Assembly: GCA_040756435.1 (NCBI GenBank)
Contig: JBFLZD010000004.1
Span: forward strand, 1-64,000
Origin: Spirochaetota bacterium
Lineage (GTDB): Bacteria; Spirochaetota; UBA4802; UB4802
Length of the DNA stretch: 64,000 nt
Direction: 5' to 3'
Position 1 is the stretch's first letter. Each line of letters opens with the position of its first letter. Below, one piece after another: positions 54,255 through 63,341 of this stretch. The position numbers and the translations under genes were made by a program. The notes beneath the pieces were generated by a model. That model worked only from the letters and a program-made list of their open reading frames with translations, searched no databases and was not told the DNA's origin.

Positions 54255-55883
54255 ATGGCAAAGATTTTACAGTATAATGATGAAGCACGGCGATCAATCT
54301 ATCAGGGTGTGATTAAGTTATCAGATGCAGTGAAGGTAACACTTGGTCCCCGTGGTAGAAATGTTGTTATAGACAAGAAGTTTGGCTCGCCAACTATTAC
54401 TAAAGACGGTGTTACAGTAGCAAAAGAAATTGAGCTTGAAGACCCATTTGAAAATATGGGTGCTCAGCTTGTTAAGGAAGTTGCCACCAAGACCAATGAT
54501 GTTGCCGGTGATGGAACAACCACTGCAACCATTTTAGCTGCTGCTATCTATCATGAATCATTAAAGAATGTAACTGCTGGCGCAAATCCAATGAGCCTCA
54601 AACGTGGCATTGACAAAGCAGTTGAAGCAGCAGTAAAGTTTATTGGTGATACAGCACGTGAAATAAAAGACAAAAAAGAGATAGCTCAGGTAGCAGCTAT
54701 TTCGGCTAACAATGATATGGAAATTGGGGAACTGATTGCTGAGGCAATGGATAAGGTTGGCAAAGACGGTGTTATCACGGTTGAAGAAGCCAAGTCCATT
54801 GAAACTCACCTGGAAGTTGTTGAAGGTATGCAGTTTGACCGCGGTTACATTTCTCCCTACATGGTAACCGATCCAGAAAATATGGAAGCAGTACTTGAGG
54901 ATGCATTTATCCTCATCAACGAAAAGAAAATCTCAACCATGAAAGACCTGCTTCCAATCCTTGAGAAAGTTGCTCAGGCAGGAAGACCATTGCTCATCAT
55001 TGCAGAAGATGTTGAAGGCGAAGCACTGGCTACAATCGTTGTTAACACATTACGGAAGGTTATCCAGTGTGTTGCAGTGAAAGCCCCAGGTTTTGGCGAT
55101 AGAAGAAAAGCAATGCTTGAAGACATTGCCATCTTAACCAAGGGTCAGGTGATCTCAGAAGATCTTGGGCTCAAGCTTGAAAATGCAACACTTGACATGC
55201 TTGGTCGTGCAAAAAAGGTTATTGTTGACAAAGAAAATACCACAATAATTGAAGGTGCTGGCAGCCAGGCTGATGTGCAGGCACGTATCAAAGTTATCAA
55301 GAAGCAAATTGAAGAAACCACATCAGACTATGACCGTGAAAAATTACAGGAGCGATTGGCTAAATTGGCTGGCGGTGTTGCAGTTATCAATGTTGGTGCA
55401 GCAACCGAAGTTGAATTGAAAGAAAAGAAAGCCCGCGTTGAGGATGCATTGTCAGCAACTCGTGCAGCTGTTGAAGAAGGTATAGTGCCTGGTGGTGGTT
55501 TGACATTGCTGTATGCTCAGAAAGCCGTTGCTGAATTAGAAAAGAAACTGGAAGGCGATGAAAAGATAGGTGCACGAATTGTTGCAAAAGCTATGGAAGA
55601 GCCCATGAAGATGATTGCATTCAATGCCGGTGTGGAAGGATCGGTTATTGTTGAAAAGGCAAAACAGGAAAAACAGGGTGTTGGATTCAATGCTGCAACA
55701 ATGGAATGGGAAGACCTTATGAAAGCCGGTATTATTGACCCGGCAAAGGTTGTGCGTTCAGCATTACAGAATGCAGCATCGGTAGCTGGCATGCTGGCAA
55801 CAACTGAAGTGCTTATCACCGAAAAGAAGGAAGAAGAAAAAGCAGCAATGCCAGGTGGCATGCCACCCGGAGGAATGTACTAA
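54255..55883 (+). CDS. groL: Chaperonin GroEL
   Basis: The 60-kDa ATP-driven folding chamber. 542 residues, with '[20 protein letters not shown]', '[11 protein letters not shown]', '[13 protein letters not shown]' and the flexible '[10 protein letters not shown]' tail. It follows groES by 32 bp under the same CIRCE-controlled promoter and ends before a strong terminator. The ATG at 54255 gives the normal '[12 protein letters not shown]' start. Confidence 0.98.
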   Translation: MAKILQYNDEARRSIYQGVIKLSDAVKVTLGPRGRNVVIDKKFGSPTITKDGVTVAKEIELEDPFENMGAQLVKEVATKTNDVAGDGTTTATILAAAIYHESLKNVTAGANPMSLKRGIDKAVEAAVKFIGDTAREIKDKKEIAQVAAISANNDMEIGELIAEAMDKVGKDGVITVEEAKSIETHLEVVEGMQFDRGYISPYMVTDPENMEAVLEDAFILINEKKISTMKDLLPILEKVAQAGRPLLIIAEDVEGEALATIVVNTLRKVIQCVAVKAPGFGDRRKAMLEDIAILTKGQVISEDLGLKLENATLDMLGRAKKVIVDKENTTIIEGAGSQADVQARIKVIKKQIEETTSDYDREKLQERLAKLAGGVAVINVGAATEVELKEKKARVEDALSATRAAVEEGIVPGGGLTLLYAQKAVAELEKKLEGDEKIGARIVAKAMEEPMKMIAFNAGVEGSVIVEKAKQEKQGVGFNAATMEWEDLMKAGIIDPAKVVRSALQNAASVAGMLATTEVLITEKKEEEKAAMPGGMPPGGMY

Positions 55884-55889
55884 TAGATT

Positions 55890-55922
55890 AAAAAACGGCG
55901 GGTTTAATCCCGCCGTTTTTTT
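55890..55922. terminator. Strong bidirectional terminator after groEL
   Basis: AACGGCGGG pairs perfectly with CCCGCCGTT across a TTTAAT loop, with A-run before and T-run after. It can serve groEL on the + strand and the glycosyltransferase on the minus strand, whose stop is at 55921. Confidence 0.92.
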
Positions 55923-56880
55923 ATAAGTATCGTTTTACCCGGTATGGTGGCAATTTCTGTGATTCATGATAAATTCTAATCATAATTTCTGCTAATATAC
56001 CCAGCAATATAAACATTATTCCCAGTATAATGAGCATAACCGTTAAGAGTAATAAGGGATTGCGTATCATAGAATGATGTAAAAATAATTTCATACCAAT
56101 GACGGTTATCCCGCTTAAGAAACTTATAAAAAGCAGTATCAAACCAATACCACCAAATATATAGTTAGGTTTGGTGGAATATGAACCCATGAACTTAACA
56201 GTGGCCAGGTCTATTAATACCTTAAACGTACGCTTTATGCCATATTTTGATTTTCCAAATTTACGTGGATGGTGATGTACGGGCACCTCAACAATAGTTG
56301 CGCCAATCCATGATGCATGAACCGGAATAAACCGATGCATCTCACCATACAAATTGACCTGCCGTATTATCTCACCACGGTATGCTTTGAGTGAACATCC
56401 TAAATCATGCAGATACACCCCGGTTACTTTTGCTATAAGCCAGTTGGCAATACGTGAAGGGATTTTCCGTGATAAAAGTTTGTCCTGACGGTTTTTGCGC
56501 CAGCCGCTGACCACATCATAGCCTTCTTCAATCTTCTCTACCAGTAAGGGAATGTCACTGGCATCATTCTGCAAATCAGAATCCATAAAGATGATAATAT
56601 CACCTTTTGAATAATCAATACCTGCTGCCATGGCTGCTGTCTGGCCAAAATTTCGCCTGAACTGTACCACATGCACACGTTTGTCTTTTTTGGCAATGGA
56701 TTCAAGAAGCTTGAAGGAATTATCAGTGCTGCCATCATCAACAAAAATTATCTCATAGGTGTATGATGTTTTTTTCATAGCTTCAACAATATGCTGATAC
56801 TGTGGAACAATATTTTCTTCTTCATTGTAAACAGGCAATATAATAGAAAGATATGGATTATTTGAACGGCGCGCTTTCAT
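55921..56880 (-). CDS. Family 2 glycosyltransferase, GtrB/DPM1-like, membrane-bound
   Basis: A 319-residue transferase with a GT-A domain ('LSIILPVYNEEENI', 'EIIFVDDGSTDNS', metal-binding 'FMDSDLQNDASD') and two C-terminal membrane segments (about 235-260 and 270-300). Such enzymes usually transfer a sugar to polyprenyl phosphate for later export; the sugar is unknown. The start is upstream of, and divergent from, the HgdB-like gene. Confidence 0.85.
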   Translation of the reverse strand: MKARRSNNPYLSIILPVYNEEENIVPQYQHIVEAMKKTSYTYEIIFVDDGSTDNSFKLLESIAKKDKRVHVVQFRRNFGQTAAMAAGIDYSKGDIIIFMDSDLQNDASDIPLLVEKIEEGYDVVSGWRKNRQDKLLSRKIPSRIANWLIAKVTGVYLHDLGCSLKAYRGEIIRQVNLYGEMHRFIPVHASWIGATIVEVPVHHHPRKFGKSKYGIKRTFKVLIDLATVKFMGSYSTKPNYIFGGIGLILLFISFLSGITVIGMKLFLHHSMIRNPLLLLTVMLIILGIMFILLGILAEIMIRIYHESQKLPPYRVKRYL

Positions 56881-56935
56881 ATTTGTTTCTCCAAAATGTA
56901 AAGTGTAATTTTTAACCTGAATACCATTATAATGA

Positions 56936-57008
56936 ACTATCGCAACAAAATTATTCTTTTGACAAGAAAATTATTATAAAAATACTGTGGTTTTTAAGGG
57001 GCGATAGT
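56936..57008. repeat. Inverted pair of the ACTATCGC octamer
   Basis: ACTATCGC (56936-56943) and GCGATAGT (57001-57008) face each other with 57 bp between, in the divergent gap between the glycosyltransferase and the HgdB-like gene. The second copy lies between an AAGGGG ribosome-binding site and the ATG at 57013. Confidence 0.7.
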
Positions 57009-57012
57009 AACT

Positions 57013-58080
57013 ATGGATAAGTCAACCGTGATTGAAACAATACAACATGAGCTTGATAACCTTTTTGCCCATATTGTGGAATTAAAGCAAAGTGGCAAAA
57101 AGATTATTTTTACCCAGTGCGACATTGTGCCATATGAAGTGTTTGCTGCACATGGATTTGTCGTGAGTAAATTACCACGATGGGTAATGACAGCATTACG
57201 TGATCCCCAAAGCTTGATGTATAAAAAGGCAGAGGAGTATTGCTGTCTTGCCAATGCGCTCATTGTGCCACAGTATTGTAATATTATACCCCATGAGGTG
57301 TTACAGCAATTGACTGTACATGCCATCTTGCAATATGAAGGCTTTGCTGAAGATGCAGTGATTAACCTTCACACAATACTGTATTCACTGTTGCAGTCTT
57401 TGGGAGTAGAGCAGGAATACCCCAATGATGACAGTCTTCAGCAGGCAGTTTTGATGTATGAGGAAATACGGAAAATAATGCGGGCGCTGACCACTATGTA
57501 TGCAGGTGCATTCACCCTGAGTCAGTTACAGTTACTGTGTGATGCAGCATTTTCCCTTATGCCAACACGGAGCTTAGAGCTATTACAGCAGTTGTACCAC
57601 GCTGTTGAGTCATCAACCCATAGTAACAATGAACAAGCCCCAAAAACCCTTGTGTACAGTGACTTTGGCAATTGGGATATGTGTGATGCATTTGGGGGCT
57701 ATGACATTGTCATTGTGGAGGATGACAGTTGCAATGGAAGGCGGCAGTTTGACATTTCATGCCATTCTTCATCACAGAATTTGTACTATGAACTGTTGTA
57801 TGCTTACTCATTCAAATCGTGGTGCCCTGGTATGCGCACGGTGCATGAACGCTGTGAGCTTATATACAAAGCGCTGCCCAACTATGATATAAAGCTTGTT
57901 ATTTTTATACAGTCTTTTCTGAAGTCACGTAATGAGCACCTGCAATATCTGTATGAGCAGTGTTTACTGCAGGGTACGGATGCAGTAATAATTGAGGCAG
58001 ATGCTATTGTAAAGCAGTTTACACAGTATATTACCGCTTTAAAAGCCAGACATCATTTTGATATAACTGTTGACCTGTGA
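57013..58080 (+). CDS. Divergent homologue of 2-hydroxyacyl-CoA dehydratase D component (HgdB/YjiM-like)
   Basis: A 355-residue protein whose parts follow the HgdB family: 'QCDIVPYEVFAAHGFVVSKL' resembles the N-terminal 'yvPeEliyAaG..Pvr', and 'YDIVIVEDDSCNGRRQFD' resembles 'vv.DD.C.G.R.f'. 'FIQSFLKSRNEHLQYLY' and 'GTDAVIIEADA' match the C-terminal half. Classic members bind a [4Fe-4S] cluster and need an activator ATPase, which is not nearby. The cysteine pattern differs, so activity is uncertain. It is monocistronic, with the octamer in its leader. Confidence 0.55.
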   Translation: MDKSTVIETIQHELDNLFAHIVELKQSGKKIIFTQCDIVPYEVFAAHGFVVSKLPRWVMTALRDPQSLMYKKAEEYCCLANALIVPQYCNIIPHEVLQQLTVHAILQYEGFAEDAVINLHTILYSLLQSLGVEQEYPNDDSLQQAVLMYEEIRKIMRALTTMYAGAFTLSQLQLLCDAAFSLMPTRSLELLQQLYHAVESSTHSNNEQAPKTLVYSDFGNWDMCDAFGGYDIVIVEDDSCNGRRQFDISCHSSSQNLYYELLYAYSFKSWCPGMRTVHERCELIYKALPNYDIKLVIFIQSFLKSRNEHLQYLYEQCLLQGTDAVIIEADAIVKQFTQYITALKARHHFDITVDL

Positions 58081-58083
58081 AAT

Positions 58084-60042
58084 TTAATGCAATGCTTTCA
58101 GGTAATCAGCGGTGATACGAAATGCTTCCTGCAAAAATATATCATTTTCCAGGTCAATAAGCTTATCTTTTTTCCCTTTTTTAATAGAGCTTTCCAGATC
58201 CTTTTTGCGCTGTTCAATGCTACTTTCATCTTTCAGATTGATTTCCTTTGACTGCAGTTTTTGCTTTAAATCTTTGATTTCCAGTAAAAGTTTTGCATAC
58301 TGTGTATCATTCTGCAACCGACTATCAGATTTAGCTTTCAGATGCGCTATCACATCAGCAGTAAGGTAATTTCGATATGGTGTGTAAGCAGCAGGGGGAA
58401 TCTGTTTCCACTGCAATGCATATTTAAGTTTGTTTTCACCAATGTCCCATATTGTTGTGATATCAGGGACGGTGATATCGGGTTTTATCCCATTAAGCTG
58501 ATTTGATGTGCCGGAGGGCTGGTAAAAGATGGCATTGGTAATCTTGATGGCACCTTTTTTTTGGTACAGTTCCTTATATGATTGCACGGTTCCTTTACCA
58601 AAGGTTGCATCCGTGCCAATGATGAGTCCCCGCCGGTAATCACGAATGGCTCCTGCAAATATTTCTGATGCACTGGCACTGAATTTATCAATGAGCACAA
58701 CAAGTGGCCCACTGTAGTATACTCCCGGGATTGGATCATCTAATGGCTGAATATTCCCGGCGCTATCGTACACCTGCATAACCGGACCAGCGTCAATAAA
58801 AATGCCGGCTAATTTTAATGCCTCGCTCAATGCACCGCCAGGATTGCCTCGCAGGTCAACCACTATACATGCAACATTTTTCTTCATCAGGCTGTTAATC
58901 TGCATGAGGGTATCAGCGGTTGAGCTTCTGCCTTCTCCAAATCCTTGCTGCGACATATCTACATAGAATGAAGGTATTTTTATATAGCCAATAGCAGGCC
59001 CATTCTCAGATTGAAACACTTCTGATTTTACAGCGCTGTCTTCTAAGTTAATTTCCTCACGCACAATGGGCACAATCATTCGTTTTTGTTCTTTGCTGTC
59101 AGGATTGATCCGTATAATGGTAAGCTTGACTAGAGTGCCTTTTTTGCCACGAATCATCTTAACCACATCACGCAGTTCCATGTCCACAACATCAACAGGT
59201 TCATCATTGCCCTGTGCAACAGCAACAATGCGGTCATTGGGTTGCAATTGTAGCTCTTTTGGAAGTTTGTCAGCCGCTCCGCCCGGAATAATGCGGTCAA
59301 CAATGGTATAGCCATCTTCTGAGCGCAGTTGAACACCAATGCCTTCAAGTTTTAGATTATTGGAAATCATGAAATCTTCATGTTCTTCCTGTGTCAGATA
59401 GTTGGTGTGAGGGTCAAGTGCCATGGAAAATGCATTAAGGAAAACTGAAAACTGCTTTGCCTTATCAAATTCCTGAATACGCTTGTTGTTAAGGTAAAAC
59501 TTGCGTTTTAATTTTTCTTTTGCCTGGTCTTCGTTTAAGCTCTCTGAAGTTTGATAGTTTAAGAGTTGTAGCTTGATATTTTTGCGCCAGCGTTCTTTGA
59601 GTTCATTTTTGTCCTTTGCATAGGGTATTTTATCGCTATCTAAGTTGATGGTTTCATCTTCGGTGAAAGTGTAGTGCTGCTTGAGTAATCCATCAATAAT
59701 ATGATTTACTTCATCAACACGCTTTTTATAGGTTCCAAAAATATCATCAAGAAACGCAAAATCTTCTTTTTTGGCTAAATCATCAATAAGGGTATCATAC
59801 CGTTTGGTAAATCCATCAACATCGCTTTTGTAAAAGTAATATTTCCCGGGGTCAATGGCTGAAAGAAGGTTATTCAATGTACGCTGTGAGATGGTATCAT
59901 CAAATTCATGGTACAGTACGTGTTCGTTTAAAAAGGTGCTGATAATATAATGAATATCGTTAGGGTTAAGGACAACTGATTTTTTATAGCAGCCAAAAAA
60001 CAGTATAAAAACAAATAAATACAGTACAATGTGTTTTTTCAT
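58084..60042 (-). CDS. prc: Tail-specific protease (Prc/CtpA family), probable lipoprotein
   Basis: A 652-residue periplasmic protease. The N-terminus 'MKKHIVLYLFVFILFFGC' ends in a lipobox Cys, so it is likely lipid-anchored. An Asp/Lys-rich N-terminal domain is followed by a PDZ domain ('LEGIGVQLRSEDGYTIVDRI') and an S41 domain with the Ser of 'DKFSASASEIFAGA' and the Lys of 'TFGKGTVQ', the Ser-Lys dyad. The length and the post-catalytic coiled region match Prc. The ATG at 60042 is preferred to one at 60072 because it gives a clean signal peptide. Confidence 0.9.
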   Translation of the reverse strand: MKKHIVLYLFVFILFFGCYKKSVVLNPNDIHYIISTFLNEHVLYHEFDDTISQRTLNNLLSAIDPGKYYFYKSDVDGFTKRYDTLIDDLAKKEDFAFLDDIFGTYKKRVDEVNHIIDGLLKQHYTFTEDETINLDSDKIPYAKDKNELKERWRKNIKLQLLNYQTSESLNEDQAKEKLKRKFYLNNKRIQEFDKAKQFSVFLNAFSMALDPHTNYLTQEEHEDFMISNNLKLEGIGVQLRSEDGYTIVDRIIPGGAADKLPKELQLQPNDRIVAVAQGNDEPVDVVDMELRDVVKMIRGKKGTLVKLTIIRINPDSKEQKRMIVPIVREEINLEDSAVKSEVFQSENGPAIGYIKIPSFYVDMSQQGFGEGRSSTADTLMQINSLMKKNVACIVVDLRGNPGGALSEALKLAGIFIDAGPVMQVYDSAGNIQPLDDPIPGVYYSGPLVVLIDKFSASASEIFAGAIRDYRRGLIIGTDATFGKGTVQSYKELYQKKGAIKITNAIFYQPSGTSNQLNGIKPDITVPDITTIWDIGENKLKYALQWKQIPPAAYTPYRNYLTADVIAHLKAKSDSRLQNDTQYAKLLLEIKDLKQKLQSKEINLKDESSIEQRKKDLESSIKKGKKDKLIDLENDIFLQEAFRITADYLKALH

Positions 60043-60391
60043 AATAGAACCTGTTCTTATTATAAAGTTCAAAGTTTAAAGTTTTAAGTTCAATTGTATT
60101 GGTTTTACGTTTTACGATAATTATTTAAACTAATATATATCGTGGGGTAATTTTAGTCAAATAATTATCAGTGCCCATATCATATTTACGGACAACGATA
60201 AATCTATTCGTACTATGTAATATTTATTATAATTTATTGACCTGCTATTGAAGTATATGCATGTGTATCAGTATTTTTTTAGTTGTTTGAATATGGCAAT
60301 AGTTACAATTCATATACTATAAATTAATTTGACATTATTGTGAGTATACAATCAATGTATTTGCTAATCCCATTTTAACAGGAGTCACTGT
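60043..60391 (+). promoter_or_regulatory. Intergenic region between prc and gatA
   Basis: About 350 bp of A/T-rich divergent promoter DNA without a gene. TTGACA (60329-60334) is a good -35, but no well-spaced -10 is apparent. A one-mismatch form of the octamer (GCAATAGTTAC, about 60297-60306) lies here. The gatA start follows AACAGGAG. Confidence 0.35.
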
Positions 60392-61819
60392 ATGGCAGTA
60401 AAAACCGTTAGTCAGTTAGCCCAGATGCTTGAACGGGGAGAAACCACATCTTTAGAAATAGTAACACAGTACCTCACGGCAATTGATAAACACAAAGAGG
60501 TAAATGCATATATCACTGTAACACATGACACAGCCTTACAGCAGGCTAAAGAATCAGACAGGCGCCGTAAAGAAGGAAAGCCAAAATCAAAATATGATGG
60601 AATTCCCATTGCAATTAAAGATAATATATGCACAAAAGGGGTACTGACTACTTGCGCTTCAGGAATTTTGCAAAATTTTATACCACCGTATAATGCCACT
60701 GCATATCAAAAGCTGCTTGATGCCGGGTTTATTCTTTTAGGAAAAACCAATTTAGATGAATTTGCCATGGGTTCCACTACTGAAACATCGTTTTTTGGCC
60801 CAACTAAAAATCCTGTTGACACAACAAAGGTCCCAGGTGGTAGCAGCGGTGGTTCGGCTGCAGCGGTGGCGGCTGATATTGCGCCGGTAGCACTTGGTTC
60901 TGACACCGGTGGTTCCATACGCCAGCCGGCTTCTTTCTGTGGTGTGGTGGGGATAAAACCAACCTATGGCCGGGTGTCACGGTATGGGCTGGTGGCATTT
61001 GCATCATCACTTGATCAGATTGGTACCTTTGCTCACACGGTGAAAGATGCAGCCAGTGTACTTGCAGTCATTGCAGGTGTGGATGCGCGTGATGCAACTT
61101 CTATTGATAAACCGGTGGATTTTGGTTCAGAAACTATCGCCGGGAATGTGAAAGGATTGCGCATTGGTGTTCCCCAGGAATATTTTAATGGCGTAGATGC
61201 GGCGATAGTAACCGCAGTCAAAGATGTAGTAAAAAAATTGGAATCACAGGGAGCAGTTATTCGCGAGATTTCTCTGCAATACACGGACTATGCTGTTCCC
61301 ATTTACTATCTCATAGCAACTGCAGAGGCTTCATCAAATTTAGCACGGTATGACGGTGTGCGCTACGGCTATCGCTCAAAAAATATACAGAAGCTCAAAG
61401 ACCTGTATGTGAAGACGCGCCAGGAAGGTTTTGGCAAAGAGGTCAAGCGACGCATCATCTTAGGGACATTTGCCTTAAGTTCGGGCTACTATGATGCCTA
61501 CTATCTCAAAGCATTGAAAGGCAGGCGCCTTATCATAGATGATTTTACCAAAGCATTTAGCCAGTGTGACTGCATTGTTGCTCCGGTAACAACCACAACA
61601 GCTTTTGGTATAGGCGAAAAGATTTCTGATCCGCTGTCACTGTACATGGCCGATATCCTTACCATACAGGCTAACTTAGCAGGCATACCAGCAATGTCGG
61701 TGCCTGTTGCAAAGGATGCACAAGGTCTTCCTATAGGTGTGCAGATTATGGCAAAACATTTCAATGAAAAGGTGATGTGTAATGTGGCACAGGCTATTGA
61801 GGATTGTGTTACACTGTAG
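60392..61819 (+). CDS. gatA: Glutamyl-tRNA(Gln) amidotransferase subunit A
   Basis: The amidase subunit that releases ammonia from glutamine so that GatB can convert Glu-tRNA(Gln) to Gln-tRNA(Gln). 475 residues with the amidase-signature triad K76 ('PIAIKDN'), S151 ('PGGSSGGSAAA') and S175 ('GSDTGGSIRQP'), at the spacings of known GatA. gatB and gatC are not in the window. An inverted pair of octamers lies inside the gene (61133 and 61202). It overlaps the next gene by 38 bp. Confidence 0.95.
   Translation: MAVKTVSQLAQMLERGETTSLEIVTQYLTAIDKHKEVNAYITVTHDTALQQAKESDRRRKEGKPKSKYDGIPIAIKDNICTKGVLTTCASGILQNFIPPYNATAYQKLLDAGFILLGKTNLDEFAMGSTTETSFFGPTKNPVDTTKVPGGSSGGSAAAVAADIAPVALGSDTGGSIRQPASFCGVVGIKPTYGRVSRYGLVAFASSLDQIGTFAHTVKDAASVLAVIAGVDARDATSIDKPVDFGSETIAGNVKGLRIGVPQEYFNGVDAAIVTAVKDVVKKLESQGAVIREISLQYTDYAVPIYYLIATAEASSNLARYDGVRYGYRSKNIQKLKDLYVKTRQEGFGKEVKRRIILGTFALSSGYYDAYYLKALKGRRLIIDDFTKAFSQCDCIVAPVTTTTAFGIGEKISDPLSLYMADILTIQANLAGIPAMSVPVAKDAQGLPIGVQIMAKHFNEKVMCNVAQAIEDCVTL
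61133..61209. repeat. Inverted pair of the ACTATCGC octamer inside gatA
   Basis: ACTATCGC (61133-61140) and GCGATAGT (61202-61209), 61 bp apart, are in the same inverted layout as the pair at 56936/57001, but here within coding sequence and in different reading frames. Confidence 0.7.
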
Positions 61820-62213
61820 TGTAGTTTTTTGTTTCAGCGCCTGTGGTTACCAGTATGAAACAATACGATGTGTCAGGACTGTAACAGTGCCACATAACGA
61901 TAGCCAGGCAATAACCGTACAGGTGAATTTTACTGCCTATGTAGCATACATACACAATACCAGTGACAGTGCGCGTGCCAACAATGATGCTGTTAGACGT
62001 TTATCAAAAGGTGATGTAGAAGGTGCTCTGACGCTGTTACAAACTACGCTTCCTACCAGTGAGCCAGCGGTACTTAATAATTATGGTATTACATTAATTC
62101 TTAAAGGTGACTTTGATAAAGGCTATGAGTATATTTATAAAGCGGTAGTACTACAACCGCACGATCCCTATTTTAGGAAAAATTACCTGTACCTGCATGA
62201 ACTTAAAAAATAA
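61782..62213 (+). CDS. Small TPR lipoprotein
   Basis: A 143-residue protein whose signal peptide ends in a lipobox ('VVFCFSACGY', Cys21). About two TPR units follow ('RRLSKGDVEGALTLLQTTLP', 'GITLILKGDFDKGYEYIYKA'). The start lies inside the end of gatA after AAAGGTGATG. Function unknown; it overlaps the next lipoprotein gene by 17 bp. Confidence 0.7.
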   Translation: MWHRLLRIVLHCSVVFCFSACGYQYETIRCVRTVTVPHNDSQAITVQVNFTAYVAYIHNTSDSARANNDAVRRLSKGDVEGALTLLQTTLPTSEPAVLNNYGITLILKGDFDKGYEYIYKAVVLQPHDPYFRKNYLYLHELKK

Positions 62214-62691
62214 ATGCATATTAATTTTTTGGGCGATAGCACTTGCAACTGGTTGCCTGCAAGAACCGGTAGATGAAGAATACTATAATGACCTTGCAAA
62301 AGTTAAAGGTGGCCAGAAGCCAACACCACCGGTTGATATAACAATGACAATTAATAATCATGTAATTACTCTTTCATTTTATACTGATAAGATGGATAAT
62401 GGACAATTACGCACATTTGATCCAGATACTGGTAGCAATGAAAATTTATATTATTTAGTCTATATATCAGGAACAAATCCGGCACAGTTTGGCGACCCAA
62501 AGTTGTATTACGATATCAAGTATTACGTGGGCTACGTTGCTGAGTCTGACTTTGAACCTGGTCTTGATCCAAAGAGCGTTACTATACAGGTTTCATCGTC
62601 ATATCATGGACCGGTGTATCTGTGGATGACGTCCCATGATGGTGGCAGGGAAAGTGATCATACGGAAGTACTAAATGATATAATCCCGTAA
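62197..62691 (+). CDS. Lipoprotein of unknown function
   Basis: A 164-residue protein with a signal peptide and lipobox 'ALATGC' (Cys20), then a beta-rich, Tyr-rich body ('LYYLVYISGTNPAQFGDPKL', 'VTIQVSSSYHGPVYLWMTSH'). The pattern hints at a fibronectin-III/immunoglobulin-like fold. I do not recognise a family. Confidence 0.65.
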   Translation: MNLKNKCILIFWAIALATGCLQEPVDEEYYNDLAKVKGGQKPTPPVDITMTINNHVITLSFYTDKMDNGQLRTFDPDTGSNENLYYLVYISGTNPAQFGDPKLYYDIKYYVGYVAESDFEPGLDPKSVTIQVSSSYHGPVYLWMTSHDGGRESDHTEVLNDIIP

Positions 62692-62780
62692 CATCGTACT
62701 ATGTGTAGCAGCGTACACTACGGGCAATACCTTGGTACAGTATACCAGCAGTGATTGTTAATGAGCAATGGATTGATACT

Positions 62781-63341
62781 ATGAACTATCGCACAGTATT
62801 ATTAATTATTTTTTTTATTTTTTGTGTACAGGCATCATTTGCACAGCAACCGTTTACTTTTGTAAAAACGGACGAACCGCTCTCTTTATGGAAAGCACTG
62901 GCGTATGATGTAGTGCCGGGTGGTGGTCATATCTATACGGGACACTACGAATATGCTGCGGTTTTTGCCGGGTTAAAAATTTCAGGTGTGTATGCCATGT
63001 ATTACTATTACAATTACTGGCACTATCGTGGCTCACTGTATCGTTCGGCTAAAAGGGCAAATGAAATAATAGATCCCCAACATGATTTGCTTTTTAAGGA
63101 CCCGGAAGGTGGCTATAAAACAGTAAAAGAATTTGGGTATGCATATGATAGGGCAGCCCATTATTTTACCTTGAGTATTATAGCAAATGCTGCTATATAT
63201 ATTACATCCTGGCTTTTTACATGGTACCATGTTCAGGAAATAAATGAAAGCAGGCAGCCAACATACATAGGCTTTAATCAGTTTTCATTCACAACTGATG
63301 AAAATGGAACACTGTGGGCTGCCTGTACCATGAGGTGGTAA
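62781..63341 (+). CDS. Secreted/membrane protein of unknown function (DUF5683-like layout)
   Basis: A 186-residue protein with a clear signal peptide ('MNYRTVLLIIFFIFCVQASF' then A). After it comes 'SLWKALAYDVVPGGGHIYTG', a Gly-rich motif seen in small membrane proteins of the DUF5683 kind ('...PG.GQ.Y.G'), and then two further hydrophobic segments. The ATG at 62781 carries the octamer in its first codons; a GTG at 62751 would spoil the signal peptide. It is directly followed by moaA. Confidence 0.65.
   Translation: MNYRTVLLIIFFIFCVQASFAQQPFTFVKTDEPLSLWKALAYDVVPGGGHIYTGHYEYAAVFAGLKISGVYAMYYYYNYWHYRGSLYRSAKRANEIIDPQHDLLFKDPEGGYKTVKEFGYAYDRAAHYFTLSIIANAAIYITSWLFTWYHVQEINESRQPTYIGFNQFSFTTDENGTLWAACTMRW

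Noticed and set aside
6532-62792. ACTATCGC read as cyanobacterial HIP1 or a known uptake sequence
   Set aside because: HIP1 is the palindrome GCGATCGC and the known Neisseria and Pasteurellaceae uptake words differ. The present word is not palindromic and does not match any I know.
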